The translations under genes were made by a program, and so were the position numbers. Below the pieces are notes generated by a model, which was given only the letters and a program-made list of their open reading frames with translations, ran no database searches and was not told where the DNA came from. A DNA stretch of 42,729 nt from Emergencia sp. (GTDB taxonomy: Bacteria > Bacillota > Clostridia > Peptostreptococcales > Anaerovoracaceae): positions 1-42,729 of the forward strand of contig JALEOD010000040.1 of NCBI GenBank assembly GCA_022767345.1. The letters run 5' to 3'. Positions 1-8,324 of this stretch are shown here, piece after piece. How positions within the stretch are numbered: the stretch's first letter is position 1; the number at the start of each line of letters is the position of its first letter.

Positions 1-34
1 TGTGCCTTGTGTGTACAGGGTTACTTTTTTATTC

Positions 35-83
35 AAAAACAACAAAATGACGGAGTGCCATCGTCTGGTGCATCCGTCATTTT
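35..83 (-). terminator. Terminator downstream of sigG
   Basis: Perfect 11-bp inverted repeat AAAATGACGGA (44-54) / TCCGTCATTTT (73-83). Read on the minus strand it is followed by a T-rich tail (TTTTGTTGTTTTTG), so it fits a rho-independent terminator of the spoIIGA-sigE-sigG unit. Confidence 0.75.
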
Positions 84-98
84 CATTGTATGAAGATA

Positions 99-140
99 GG
101 GCTGCGCCCTAACGGTTATTTTCCGTTAATGCGACAGCCC
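99..140 (-). other. Nested hairpin between sigG stop and terminator
   Basis: Outer arms GGGCTG (99-104) / CAGCCC (135-140) enclose inner arms TAACGG (110-115) / CCGTTA (123-128). There is no T tract, so it is probably a 3'-UTR structure rather than a terminator. Function unknown. Confidence 0.4.
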
Positions 141-177
141 CGCAAATTTTTCATTCGGAAACCGGGCTAGGGCTTCA

Positions 178-948
178 TCAGACATACTTCCTCATATATT
201 TCAGTGCGTTTTTTTCCAGGCGGGAAACCTGCGCCTGGCTGATAGAAATTTCCTCTGCCACCTCCATCTGCGTTTTCCCCTCAAAAAACCGCATTTGGAG
301 AATATGCCGCTCTCTGGCAGTCAGCTTATTCATCGCTTCGGAAAGGGAGATATTTTCAATCCAGCGCTCATCAGTATTCTTCGTATCCTGTACCTGATCC
401 ATGACAAAGATTGCATCCCCATCATCATGGAATACCGGCTCATACAGAGAAACCGGCTCCTGAATGGAATCCAGAGCCAATACCACATCTTCTCTCGGCA
501 CCTCAATATCCGCAGCAATTTCCGTAATGGAAGGCTCTCTGGAAAGAGCATTAGAAAGCCGCTCCTTTGCCTGCAGGGCTTTGTAGGCAATATCCCGCAG
601 GGAACGAGAAACTCTGATACTGTTGTTGTCACGCAAATACCTGCGCACCTCACCGATAATCATCGGCACAGCATAGGTGGAGAACTTCACACCGTGACTC
701 AAATCAAAATTATCCAGCGCCTTAATCAGTCCAATACAGCCCACTTGAAACAAATCATCGGGATTTTCACCACGGTTATTAAAACGCTGAATGACGCTTA
801 GAACCAGCCTGAGATTTCCCGTGATAAATTTTTCTCTGACCTGTTCATCTCCTTCTTTGATTGCTCGCAGCATTTCCTGCATTTCGGCGTCCTTATACAC
901 CGGAAGCTTTGCCGTATTGACACCGCATATTTCAACCTTATTCGCCAT
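178..948 (-). CDS. sigG: RNA polymerase sporulation sigma factor SigG
   Basis: Late forespore-specific sigma-70-family factor that directs transcription after engulfment. The 256-residue length matches the family (about 260). The N-terminus with KVEICGV...KLP is the diagnostic SigG start. Region 2 follows (NLRLVLSVIQRF, then DLFQVGCIGLIKALDNFD and FSTYAVPMIIGEVRRYLRD), and region 4 with its helix-turn-helix is at the C-terminus (MEVAEEISISQAQVSRLEKNALKYMRKYV). It lies 203 bp downstream of sigE on the same strand, the classic spoIIGA-sigE-sigG order. In known Firmicutes sigG has its own SigF/SigG promoter besides read-through; I did not find a convincing match in the gap. A terminator follows at 35-83. 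Confidence 0.97.
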   Translation of the reverse strand: MANKVEICGVNTAKLPVYKDAEMQEMLRAIKEGDEQVREKFITGNLRLVLSVIQRFNNRGENPDDLFQVGCIGLIKALDNFDLSHGVKFSTYAVPMIIGEVRRYLRDNNSIRVSRSLRDIAYKALQAKERLSNALSREPSITEIAADIEVPREDVVLALDSIQEPVSLYEPVFHDDGDAIFVMDQVQDTKNTDERWIENISLSEAMNKLTARERHILQMRFFEGKTQMEVAEEISISQAQVSRLEKNALKYMRKYV

Positions 949-1151
949 GATTCCACCAGCCTGTTCTATCTAGATTTCCACTTCAATTGACAAAACTCCC
1001 TGCAGCGTCAGTACCGCTGCAAATTCTTTCCGCATCACAACCTGCGCTACAGCCCGCATCCTCGCTTCTGCCATATGGCAGTCCTGTTCAATTAAAGTAT
1101 GTAAAACCTATCTATAGCTTGCACCGGCGTCTTAAAAAAATGCCCAGCAAT

Positions 1152-1859
1152 TTATCCCAGTTTCTGTACCTCCCGCTGCAGTCTCTCGATGATTTTCTTT
1201 TCCAGTCTGGAAATATAACTTTGAGAAATTCCCATGGCATCTGCTACTTCCTTTTGGGTCATCTCTTTGCCGTTTTTCAGACCAAACCGCATATCCATAA
1301 TTTGCTTTTCCCTCTCATTTAACTTGGTCAGCGCATGATGCAAGAGATTCCTGTTTACCTCTTCTTCCAGCCTGGTGCTGACAATATCGTTTTCCGTCCC
1401 CAGAATATCGGAAAGCAGCAGCTCATTGCCGTCCCAATCCACGTTGAGAGGTTCATCAAGGGATACCTCGCTTTTTCGTTTCACATCTCTGCGCAAATAC
1501 ATAAGAATTTCGTTCTCAATACAGCGGGACGCATAGGTGGCCAGCTTAATGTTCTTGTCTATTTTAAAAGTATTGACAGCTTTAATTAATCCTATCGTCC
1601 CAATGGAGATTAAATCTTCGACATTTATCCCCGCATTTTCAAATTTCTTGGCGATATATACCACCAGACGCAGATTCCTCTCTATAAGCACAGCCCTTGC
1701 CTCCTGGCTCCCCTTTGCGTACTCCTGCAGCATTTTCTGCTCCTCGTCTCTGGAAAGCGGCGGCGGCAGCACGTCGCTTCCCCCTATGTAAAAACACCCG
1801 TGTCCCGGCGTCCGAAACACTCTCTGCAAAAACTCCCTGATTGTCCTTAAAATCTGCAT
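1152..1859 (-). CDS. sigE: RNA polymerase sporulation sigma factor SigE (pro-SigE)
   Basis: Early mother-cell sigma factor, made as an inactive precursor. The start chosen at 1859 gives a 235-residue protein beginning [12 protein letters not shown], the amphipathic membrane-bound pro-sequence, followed by the conserved [18 protein letters not shown] segment where SpoIIGA cleaves in other species. An upstream in-frame ATG (1940) would add 27 residues unlike the family and is rejected. Region 2 ([33 protein letters not shown]) and the region 4 helix-turn-helix ([24 protein letters not shown]) are intact. The first 221 bp overlap the 3' end of the spoIIGA frame. Expected to be transcribed from the Spo0A-type promoter upstream of spoIIGA. 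Confidence 0.96.
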   Translation of the reverse strand: MQILRTIREFLQRVFRTPGHGCFYIGGSDVLPPPLSRDEEQKMLQEYAKGSQEARAVLIERNLRLVVYIAKKFENAGINVEDLISIGTIGLIKAVNTFKIDKNIKLATYASRCIENEILMYLRRDVKRKSEVSLDEPLNVDWDGNELLLSDILGTENDIVSTRLEEEVNRNLLHHALTKLNEREKQIMDMRFGLKNGKEMTQKEVADAMGISQSYISRLEKKIIERLQREVQKLG

Positions 1860-2688
1860 AAATACCCCTTTCCAGCATACTTTCCGGTAAAAGTATCTGT
1901 CCGCTTTCTTTTCCCCCTGATAAAAATTCTTTTCCTTCACAAACTGCGATAACCGGTTTCTTTACAGTCTGTGAAAGCACTGTCAATGCATCGATTCTGT
2001 AGCCGTCCAGCACTCCTTTTTCAGTTCCCACGGTGTGGTACGGCACGGCGGTATATCTCGCCTCGGGAACTTCCATGGTCTGCAGCAGTTTTTCCATAAT
2101 CTCCCTTCTCACTATGGCCACCGGCTTACCCGTAAAAGGCTCCGAAAGAAAATTCCCCGAATCGATAAATCCCGTCAATTCCCAGCTGATCTCCCCCAGC
2201 TGTAAAATTGCAGTAACCTCTGTCCTCGCCTGCCTTCTTCGTACTTTTACAAGGCTCAGCACGAATCTGACAAAAAGTGCCCCGGCAGAAGCTGCGAAAG
2301 TAATCGTCAAATAAGTCGCCGCCGGCATGTATACGCCTCCTGACGAAACCGCCCCCTTCCAGGAAAACATGCTGAGAAAGGCAATCGCCACACCGCCGTA
2401 AAGTACTGTCACAGCGAAAAAAAGCGCTCCATAAAGCAGCAGCTTTTTAAAGGATTTCTTCCCAAAAGCCAGGAATGAAATCAGTAGCACAAAGCCCGTT
2501 TTTCCAAGAAATCCAAGCAGCGGCGGTACTGTCATAAACATAGTAAAGGCATATGCGCCGCAGCACAGGCTACATAGAATTCCCCGCAGAACTCTAAAAG
2601 GCTCCCCTGCCGCTTTTGCAGTAAAGTACAGTATTATCCCACCTGTTATAAAATTCTCTAAAAAAAGATATTCCCCATAAACAACCAC
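1639..2688 (-). CDS. spoIIGA: Sigma-E processing peptidase SpoIIGA
   Basis: Membrane aspartic protease that cleaves the pro-sequence of SigE at the sporulation septum. The N-terminal 145 residues contain about five hydrophobic segments (for example residues 11-24, 35-60, 64-76, 84-106, 122-146). The C-terminal protease domain carries the catalytic motif DSGN at residues 176-179 (Asp183 in Bacillus subtilis). The frame is 349 residues, against about 300 for the family: the last roughly 73 codons run through the start of sigE in another frame and do not look like SpoIIGA. The recognisable domain ends near [14 protein letters not shown]. Either the long overlap is real or the natural stop has been lost. 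The start at 2688 lies about 25 nt after the predicted transcription start. Confidence 0.93.
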   Translation of the reverse strand: MVVYGEYLFLENFITGGIILYFTAKAAGEPFRVLRGILCSLCCGAYAFTMFMTVPPLLGFLGKTGFVLLISFLAFGKKSFKKLLLYGALFFAVTVLYGGVAIAFLSMFSWKGAVSSGGVYMPAATYLTITFAASAGALFVRFVLSLVKVRRRQARTEVTAILQLGEISWELTGFIDSGNFLSEPFTGKPVAIVRREIMEKLLQTMEVPEARYTAVPYHTVGTEKGVLDGYRIDALTVLSQTVKKPVIAVCEGKEFLSGGKESGQILLPESMLERGIYADFKDNQGVFAESVSDAGTRVFLHRGKRRAAAAAFQRRGAENAAGVRKGEPGGKGCAYREESASGGIYRQEI

Positions 2689-2719
2689 TTAAAAACGCCC
2701 CCTTCGCCGGTACTTATCA

Positions 2720-2753
2720 AGTATAGCGAAAAAGGCGCATAAAATTTGTCAAA
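2720..2753 (-). promoter_or_regulatory. spoIIG-type promoter with Spo0A box
   Basis: On the minus strand TTGACA (2747-2752) and TATACT (2720-2725) are separated by 21 bp, far more than the normal 17. This is the hallmark of the B. subtilis spoIIG promoter, where Spo0A~P bound over the -35 allows sigma-A to start. A perfect 0A box TTTGTCAAA (2745-2753, plus strand; consensus TTTGTCRAA) covers the -35, with a weaker TTCGTCGGC starting 10 bp further. Confidence 0.8.
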
Positions 2754-2786
2754 ATTCGTCGGCAGAGAAAAAATTTCTCATACTGC

Positions 2787-3035
2787 TCACCGCGTGCTCA
2801 GCACCGCCAGAGAAATACCTGCTCCAAGCACGATGACAAGATAAAATATTACCATATATTTACCTTTACGGTAACGTTTCTTCTCGCGCTCGGCCTCCTG
2901 CCTGCGCTCTTCTTCTGTCATAGCGCTCTCGCGAGCTTTCTGCGCCAGATATTCTTCAGCGCCTTTCCTGACAGATGCCTTGAAAAAAGCGTCCCTGTCC
3001 ATCTTTCTAAATGCTTTTTGTATAGATTCTCGCAT
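2787..3035 (-). CDS. Small protein with C-terminal membrane anchor
   Basis: 82 residues. The first 57 are highly charged and predicted helical (many E, K and R, for example MTEEERRQEAEREKKRYRKGK). A single hydrophobic segment at about 59-78 (YMVIFYLVIVLGAGISLAVL) ends two or three residues before the stop. It has no signal peptide, so an N-in, C-tail anchor is likely. The upstream neighbour (3054-3317) has the same layout of charged cytoplasmic part plus C-terminal membrane helix, and both follow dapF in one operon. Family and function not recognised. Confidence 0.75.
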   Translation of the reverse strand: MRESIQKAFRKMDRDAFFKASVRKGAEEYLAQKARESAMTEEERRQEAEREKKRYRKGKYMVIFYLVIVLGAGISLAVLSTR

Positions 3036-3053
3036 GATACCTCCCTGCAGCCA

Positions 3054-3317
3054 CTACATAAACTCTTTTAAAGAATACGCAATCAATAGAAGCACTCCTG
3101 CCGCAAACAGCGCCATAATCAGCTTGCCTTTGGTCTTTTCCCAGCGCTCATCATCTTCAATCTCCTCTTTGGAGCGTGAGTCATGTTTGCGGCGCTCTAC
3201 ATAGGCCGCAACCTCTTGATCGGAATACTCCTTTGCTGCTGTAAATTTGTTTTTCTTTGTGTACTCCGCAAAGATTTTTTCCTTTTCACTCATCGGATTG
3301 CCTTCATGTTTCGTCAT
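3054..3317 (-). CDS. Small charged protein with C-terminal membrane anchor
   Basis: 87 residues. The charged N-terminal part (EYSDQEVAAYVERRKHDSRSKEEIEDDERWEKTKGK) precedes one hydrophobic helix at about 67-82 (LIMALFAAGVLLLIAYS). The start overlaps the dapF stop by ATGA (3314-3317), which indicates translational coupling. An internal Met at residue 9 is an alternative start. It resembles the next gene downstream in architecture but not clearly in sequence. Function unknown. Confidence 0.75.
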   Translation of the reverse strand: MTKHEGNPMSEKEKIFAEYTKKNKFTAAKEYSDQEVAAYVERRKHDSRSKEEIEDDERWEKTKGKLIMALFAAGVLLLIAYSLKEFM

Positions 3318-4141
3318 AGCTCCGCCCTTTCTCCTTCATAAACGATAACTGTCGGACCGCTGAGATAAAGGTCTTTCACCTCGCCGTCCTCTCTGACTAC
3401 ATCTACATAAAGAGTCCCGCCGGCCATCTCTACCGCAGTATGTTCGCCGGAGACCACTCCCTTTTCCGATAAAACAGTCACCACCGAGCCGGTTCCCGTT
3501 CCACAGGCATAAGTAAAATCTTCTACGCCCCGCTCAAAGGTGCGCTCAAAAATCATTCCATCCTCTGTAATTTCGTAAAAGTTCACATTGGCGCCTTTCG
3601 GCAGATTCGGATGTTCCCGCAGGGCTTTTCCAAGATTCCAGATTGCCTCAGGCTCTGTCCTTGCAAGTCCCGGATATTCTACCACCAGATGAGGAAGCCC
3701 CGGATTTCCCAGTTCCACATAGGCGGCATTCCAAATCTGACCGGAAACCACCAGTGCCACGGCAGGGAGAAACTTCGTCACATCATTTAAACGAACCTTA
3801 TACTCCATAGCGGAAAGTCTCTGCCCGTACACCGGACCAGCCGTCGTTTCCACCACCATCGACGCTCCGGCAATGCCTTTCTCGTAGCCGTACTTACAGA
3901 TACACCTTGCACCGTTTCCGCACATTTCACCGACAGAGCCATCCGCATTGATAAAAATCATGCCGAAGTCACCGCCGGCTTTCGGCGGCACTACCGCCAT
4001 CAATCCATCCGCGCCTACTGATAGCCTGCGCGGACACAGCTTTCTCGCTAAATCACAAAGGGCTTCCACAGACAAGTTCAAATCTCTGTTATCGATGACG
4101 ATAAAGTCATTGCCCGCGCCCTGCATTTTCGTAAACTTCAT
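3314..4141 (-). CDS. dapF: Diaminopimelate epimerase DapF
   Basis: PLP-independent epimerase converting LL- to meso-diaminopimelate, the precursor of lysine and of the DAP cross-link in peptidoglycan. The 275 residues match the family. Both catalytic cysteines are present in their signatures: MCGNGARC (Cys74) and YACGTGTGS (Cys213). The N-terminus FTKMQGAGNDFIVID is canonical. It overlaps both neighbours by ATGA (3314-3317 and 4138-4141), so it is translationally coupled within a four-gene operon with a zinc-ribbon protein and two small membrane-anchored proteins. lysA, the next step of the pathway, lies just upstream but behind its own terminator. Confidence 0.97.
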   Translation of the reverse strand: MKFTKMQGAGNDFIVIDNRDLNLSVEALCDLARKLCPRRLSVGADGLMAVVPPKAGGDFGMIFINADGSVGEMCGNGARCICKYGYEKGIAGASMVVETTAGPVYGQRLSAMEYKVRLNDVTKFLPAVALVVSGQIWNAAYVELGNPGLPHLVVEYPGLARTEPEAIWNLGKALREHPNLPKGANVNFYEITEDGMIFERTFERGVEDFTYACGTGTGSVVTVLSEKGVVSGEHTAVEMAGGTLYVDVVREDGEVKDLYLSGPTVIVYEGERAEL

Positions 4142-4536
4142 TCCGCTGTCTCCTCCTGCATTGCCATATTCACAAGTTCTGTAAGCGGAACCTCCGCACC
4201 CTCAATACTGCAGTTTTTCTCATTTCTTACGGAAAGTCCGACCTTTTCGACCTTGATATAAACAGTCCTGTTTTCCTTTCCCTTAAACTTCTTAAACTGA
4301 CCTGCCATGCTTGCCGTAGTGAACGACAGTCCCGTCACATCGGACTGAGCAGCCTTCATGATACTGCCGCAAACAGGGCACTTAAAATAGTATTCTCTGT
4401 CCAAAAGCTTCCACTCATCGCGGGTCAGCCACTTGGGTTCCTTTTCTTTACAAAATGGACAAATCCTGAAAGTCGTATCCGCAAAGCGCTGCGGAATATC
4501 GTACATGCTTCCCGTGTCGCGTTTAAAATTACCCAT
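4138..4536 (-). CDS. Zinc-ribbon hypothetical protein
   Basis: 132 residues. CPFC at about 26-29 and CPVC at about 53-56 form a likely four-cysteine zinc ribbon, with a basic/aromatic segment between them. The C-terminal half (about 80-132) has no motif I recognise. It is the first gene of the dapF operon, preceded by an extended -10 promoter at 4555-4584, and its stop overlaps the dapF start. A regulatory or RNA-associated role is possible, but nothing in the sequence decides it. Confidence 0.7.
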   Translation of the reverse strand: MGNFKRDTGSMYDIPQRFADTTFRICPFCKEKEPKWLTRDEWKLLDREYYFKCPVCGSIMKAAQSDVTGLSFTTASMAGQFKKFKGKENRTVYIKVEKVGLSVRNEKNCSIEGAEVPLTELVNMAMQEETAE

Positions 4537-4554
4537 ATTTTTCTCCTTCGCTTT

Positions 4555-4584
4555 AGTATAACATGCCCCGCCTCAGTTCCGCAA
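4555..4584 (-). promoter_or_regulatory. Sigma-A-type promoter of the zinc-ribbon/dapF operon
   Basis: Minus strand TTGCGG (4579-4584), 18-bp spacer, TATACT (4555-4560) with a TGT extended -10 directly upstream. It lies about 20 bp from the start of the zinc-ribbon gene. Confidence 0.5.
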
Positions 4585-4617
4585 GGCAGTAATTTTACTG
4601 ATTCAGAAAATAGGAAA

Positions 4618-4655
4618 GGCAACCGCAAAGAAAGGATTGTTTCGTTACGGTTGCC
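4618..4655 (-). terminator. Terminator after lysA
   Basis: Perfect arms GGCAACCG (4618-4625) / CGGTTGCC (4648-4655), extended inward with two mismatches, followed on the minus strand by TTTCCTATTTTC. It ends the spmA-spmB-carboxypeptidase-lysA unit. Confidence 0.7.
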
Positions 4656-4673
4656 CTGTGTTTTACATTTACA

Positions 4674-5954
4674 TTAAAGCTGTTCGTTCATCAGCATATC
4701 ATCATAAGACTGACGTTTCACTACAACGCGGGACTGTCCGTCGCGGACGAATACCACTGCAGGAATCGGGTTCTTATTGTAATTGCTTGCCATAGAATAT
4801 CCATATGCGCCTGTGGAATAAATGGCAAAGATGTCTCCTGTCTCCGGAGTCGGAACTTTCAGGTCGTGAATCAGAATGTCGCCGGATTCGCAGCATTTGC
4901 CGCAAACTGTTACAGTTTCAGTCTTTTCAGCGTCTGCTTTATTTGCAATAACGCCTGTATATTCCGCCTGATACAGCGCCGGTCTGATATTGTCAGTCAT
5001 ACCACCGTCAACAGAAACATACTTTCTGATATCTCTAATGTCTTTAATACTTCCGATAGTATAAAGGCTGATTCCAGCTTCAGCAACGATGCTTCTGCCC
5101 GGTTCAATAACAACCAGCGGTTTAGGCAGATCTTTTTCTGTAAACCACTGCTCGATTCTTTCCATCATCGGATCAAGGAAATAGCTGTACGGCGGGCGTT
5201 TCTCATCTACATAAGTGACGCCGAATCCACCGCCCAGATTGAGTTCCCTCACTGTTTCTCCATAAGTATCTTTAATTTTTCCTGCCAGTTCCAGGATGAT
5301 TTCCAGCGCCTGCAGATGGGAATCATTATCCAAAAGCTGGGAGCCTACGTGGAAGTGCAGTCCGTAAAATTCTACATAAGGAGAATCTATCGCGGCTTTT
5401 ACCTGCGGCAGAATCACATCGTCATCGAGAGGGATTCCAAACTTGGAATCCTTCTTTCCTGTGACAATATAGTCATGGCTGCTGCTCTTTACCCCAGGTG
5501 TCACACGGAAGAGTATTTTGATTGTCTTTCCCTTTGCCTTGCAGATTTCTTCAATCATCGCAAGTTCTGTCAGTCCGTCTACAATAATTCTTCCGATTCC
5601 ATACTCGACAGCAAGCTCAAGCTCGCTGCGCAGCTTATTATTGCCATTAAATTCAATGCGCTCAGCAGGAAAACCCGCTTTCATTGCGGTATACAGCTCT
5701 CCGCCGGATACCACATCCACACACATATTTTCATCTTTTACCAGTTTAGCCATTGCCAGAGGGAAAAAGGCCTTTGCTGCATAAGCAACTCTTGTTCCCG
5801 GATATTTCTCAACGAAATCCCTGCGCAATTCGCTAAATCTATTTACAATATCGCGCTCAGAGTAGACATACAATGGTGTGTCATACTTTTGCGCAAGTTC
5901 TACAGTGCTGCATCCATCAATATACAATGTATGCTCTTTGATTTCTTTCACCAT
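4674..5954 (-). CDS. lysA: Diaminopimelate decarboxylase LysA
   Basis: PLP enzyme that decarboxylates meso-DAP to L-lysine. The 426 residues match the family. Visible signatures: PLP lysine in AYAAKAFF (Lys61), HFHVGSQ, GGGFGVTY (phosphate binding), EPGRSIVAEAG, and CGKCCESGD with the active-site cysteine contributed across the dimer. It is the last gene of the spmA-spmB-LD-carboxypeptidase-lysA cluster, 20 bp after the carboxypeptidase, and a terminator follows. Joined to a carboxypeptidase that would release DAP-containing or D-Ala ends, it may serve DAP recycling during sporulation or cell-wall turnover as well as lysine synthesis; that is inference. Confidence 0.97.
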   Translation of the reverse strand: MVKEIKEHTLYIDGCSTVELAQKYDTPLYVYSERDIVNRFSELRRDFVEKYPGTRVAYAAKAFFPLAMAKLVKDENMCVDVVSGGELYTAMKAGFPAERIEFNGNNKLRSELELAVEYGIGRIIVDGLTELAMIEEICKAKGKTIKILFRVTPGVKSSSHDYIVTGKKDSKFGIPLDDDVILPQVKAAIDSPYVEFYGLHFHVGSQLLDNDSHLQALEIILELAGKIKDTYGETVRELNLGGGFGVTYVDEKRPPYSYFLDPMMERIEQWFTEKDLPKPLVVIEPGRSIVAEAGISLYTIGSIKDIRDIRKYVSVDGGMTDNIRPALYQAEYTGVIANKADAEKTETVTVCGKCCESGDILIHDLKVPTPETGDIFAIYSTGAYGYSMASNYNKNPIPAVVFVRDGQSRVVVKRQSYDDMLMNEQL

Positions 5955-5974
5955 TATCTTGCCTCTCGTTTCTG

Positions 5975-6895
5975 CTATCTTTCTACTTTAAAAACTATAC
6001 TCTTTTTTTCCGTGTCCATAGTGCAAAGTGCACCCATCGGAAGTGTCATCATCGGCTTTCCATGTCCTGACTGCACATTGTACATCACAGGAATGTCAAG
6101 ACCTTCAAAGATTTCTTCCAGACATTTGTAGACATCATAGGCAGGGCATTCCTCGTTGACAATTTTCGTAAACTGCCCCAGAATAATCCCTGCGCAGTCT
6201 GCCAGTTTTCCGGCATTCTTTAAATGGTATGTCCACTTCTCAATCTTCGTTACAGGCTCACAAACCTCTTCGATGAATAAAATCTTATCCTTCGTATCCG
6301 GTTCATAAGGCGTCCCAATAGCGGCAGAAAGGAGGGAGAGATTCCCTCCAATCAGTCTGCCGGATGCCTTACCTGCTTTCATGATGTCTATTTCACAGCC
6401 CTTTGGATTACAAAATTCATATTCGTCATCGGCGTTCAGTGCTGCGAAAAAAGATGCCTTTGTTTCTTCGTCGAAACTGTCCACCATGTTGGATGATACC
6501 ATAGGGCCATGGAACGTAACCAGATCACACTGCTGATTCAGCGCAAGATGTAAGCTGGTCACATCGCTGTAACCTACGAAAACCTTCGGATTGGCTTTTA
6601 CCAGATCAAAATCTATGTACTCCATAGCGCGGCTTCCTCCATCGCCTCCACGAATGCAGAAGATGCCGTCCACCTCAGGATCAGCGAACATCTTATTGAC
6701 CCATTCTCCGCGGGTCTTGCCGCTACCGGCCATATAGCCGCCGTAATCCTGATCCAGATTATCCGCCAGCTTTACCTGAAATCCAAGGTTTTCTACTGCT
6801 TTTTTGCACGCTGCAATTCTTTCAGTTCCAATTGCAGAACTTGAGCAAATCAAACCTACCGTATCACCTTTTTTTAATTTTTTTGGGTAACGCAT
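5975..6895 (-). CDS. LD-carboxypeptidase, peptidase family S66
   Basis: 306 residues, cytoplasmic. Family S66 enzymes (LdcA, MccF, YkfA) cleave the LD bond between meso-DAP and terminal D-Ala in murein tetrapeptides, or related substrates. Visible: N-terminal GDTVGLICSSSAIG, nucleophile serine in VGYSDVT (within FVGYSDVTSLHLALN), FHGPM after it, GGNLSLLSAAIGTPYEP, and the C-terminal region with the catalytic Glu/His (FIEEVCEP; YNVQSGHG). It lies between spmB and lysA with 15-20 bp gaps, consistent with recycling peptidoglycan peptides into the DAP/lysine pathway. The exact substrate cannot be assigned. Confidence 0.9.
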   Translation of the reverse strand: MRYPKKLKKGDTVGLICSSSAIGTERIAACKKAVENLGFQVKLADNLDQDYGGYMAGSGKTRGEWVNKMFADPEVDGIFCIRGGDGGSRAMEYIDFDLVKANPKVFVGYSDVTSLHLALNQQCDLVTFHGPMVSSNMVDSFDEETKASFFAALNADDEYEFCNPKGCEIDIMKAGKASGRLIGGNLSLLSAAIGTPYEPDTKDKILFIEEVCEPVTKIEKWTYHLKNAGKLADCAGIILGQFTKIVNEECPAYDVYKCLEEIFEGLDIPVMYNVQSGHGKPMMTLPMGALCTMDTEKKSIVFKVER

Positions 6896-6912
6896 TTATC
6901 TCTCACCCTCTA

Positions 6913-7446
6913 TTAGAACCACATGATATTAACAATCAGAGTTGCTGCAATCAGGGATGCCAGGTCACCTAACAGACCAGCTGCGATAGAGTGTCTGGTA
7001 TTGCTGATTCCTACGGAACCGAAGTATACAGCTACTACATAGAAAGTAGTTTCAGTGGAACCCAGTGCAACAGAGGCAATTCTACCAATCTGAGACTGTG
7101 TGCCGTATGTAGCCAACAGGTCAGCCATCATACCTTCTGCACCGCCGCCGGAGAAAGATCTCATGATTGCCATCGGCAGAACTTCGGATGGTAAACCGAT
7201 TAACTCAGTTACAGGGGAAAGCAGGCCACAGAGCCAATCCATTGCGCCGGATGCTCTGAACATACCGATAGCACAAAGCATTGCTACCAGATAAGGAATA
7301 ATCATAATGGCTGTGGAAAAGCCTTCTTTTGCTCCTTCTGTAAATACAGAATATACAGGAACTTTTTTACAAATTGCATAAAAGGCTACCAGCGCTATTA
7401 CTACCGGAATCGCCCATACAGATATCGCTTCTAATACTGCTGTCAT
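6913..7446 (-). CDS. spmB: Spore maturation protein B
   Basis: 177-residue integral membrane protein with about four or five hydrophobic segments (for example WAIPVVIALVAFYAI, IMIIPYLVAMLCAIGMF, the C-terminal LLGDLASLIAATLIVNIMWF). It carries the nucleoside-recognition (Gate) domain typical of SpmB, including RSFSGGGAEGMM and ALGSTETTFYVVAVYFG. In B. subtilis SpmA and SpmB are needed for spore-core dehydration and heat resistance; the transported solute is not known. It follows spmA by 12 bp in the conserved order. Confidence 0.95.
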   Translation of the reverse strand: MTAVLEAISVWAIPVVIALVAFYAICKKVPVYSVFTEGAKEGFSTAIMIIPYLVAMLCAIGMFRASGAMDWLCGLLSPVTELIGLPSEVLPMAIMRSFSGGGAEGMMADLLATYGTQSQIGRIASVALGSTETTFYVVAVYFGSVGISNTRHSIAAGLLGDLASLIAATLIVNIMWF

Positions 7447-7458
7447 TTTCTTACCTCC

Positions 7459-8178
7459 TTAGAATGAAACTCTTCCGCCGTCTTTAGCGCTAACGGAAAC
7501 ATAGTCTTCCGGCAGAACAATCGGATTGTCGCCGATGTAGTCTTCGTTGATTTCCAGAGTGCCAGCTGCCATTTCTTTTTCGATTACATTTTCCCACTTC
7601 CATCTCTTTACTCTCTGGAATAACAGAGTGAAGGTTACACCAGTGATAGTGGAAATAGCGGTTGCAATGATAACCGGTGCGATGATTTCAGCAGCGCCTT
7701 CAGTCTGTACTGCAGAACGAAGACCCATTGCGGTTACCGGAATCAGAGTAATAGAAGTTGTAGAAATTGCCATCAGCATGCACTGTGCGTTAGTAGCAAT
7801 GCCCTTAGTAGGGTTCAGTGTCTGCAGCTCAGCCATTGCTTTCAGACCGAACGGAGTTGCAGCATTACCGATACCTAAAATATTAGCTGCAAAGTACAGA
7901 GCCATTGCAGAGTTCGCAGGGTGATCTGCCGGTACATCAGGGAACAGAAGACGCATAGCCGGCGCGATTACCTTACCAAGCTTTTCACACAGACCGGCTC
8001 TTTCCATTACCTTCATTAAACCGCAGAAGAAAGCCATGATGCCAATCAGATCTAATGCGATATCAACAGCAGTCTGCGCAAAGTCGAAGACATTGTTCAG
8101 TACTGCTTCAATGTTGCCAGTTACGCCGCCGGCGATAACTGCGATGACAACAAATGCCACCCAAATGTAATTCATCAT
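7459..8178 (-). CDS. spmA: Spore maturation protein A
   Basis: 239-residue membrane protein with a nucleoside-recognition (Gate) domain. The N-terminal hydrophobic segment MMNYIWVAFVVIAVIAGGVTG is followed by GIMAFFCGLMKVMERAG, the signature FAANILGIGNAATPFGLKAM, and a further pair of helices (MLMAISTTSITLIPVTAMG; APVIIATAISTITGVTF). The start is supported by GAAGGAGG 10 nt upstream; a second ATG follows at once. It is the first gene of an operon with spmB, an S66 carboxypeptidase and lysA. The best promoter match upstream is a -24/-12 element at 8325-8342 rather than an obvious SigE site, which would be unusual for spmA. Confidence 0.95.
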   Translation of the reverse strand: MMNYIWVAFVVIAVIAGGVTGNIEAVLNNVFDFAQTAVDIALDLIGIMAFFCGLMKVMERAGLCEKLGKVIAPAMRLLFPDVPADHPANSAMALYFAANILGIGNAATPFGLKAMAELQTLNPTKGIATNAQCMLMAISTTSITLIPVTAMGLRSAVQTEGAAEIIAPVIIATAISTITGVTFTLLFQRVKRWKWENVIEKEMAAGTLEINEDYIGDNPIVLPEDYVSVSAKDGGRVSF

Positions 8179-8324
8179 AATTAAATATCCTCCTTCAAAA
8201 ATGCGTATAGGAACTACACGATTCTTAATAATTGCTGATTAAGCTTTATTTCAAAACTTGTCATACGGTCTGCAGCCCTCGGCAAGCCCTAAAAAAACCT
8301 TAAATCATTTGGCGAAAATTTGTA

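Noticed and set aside
970-1074. 34-codon frame between sigE and sigG with AGGA upstream
   Set aside because: Weak ribosome site, no recognisable features, and it starts in a 12-bp palindrome (TGCCATATGGCA); cannot be supported.
4866-6131. 421-codon plus-strand frame opposite lysA and the carboxypeptidase
   Set aside because: It is the antisense of a well-conserved gene; the protein is Cys/Ser/Phe-rich without any family feature and has no ribosome site.
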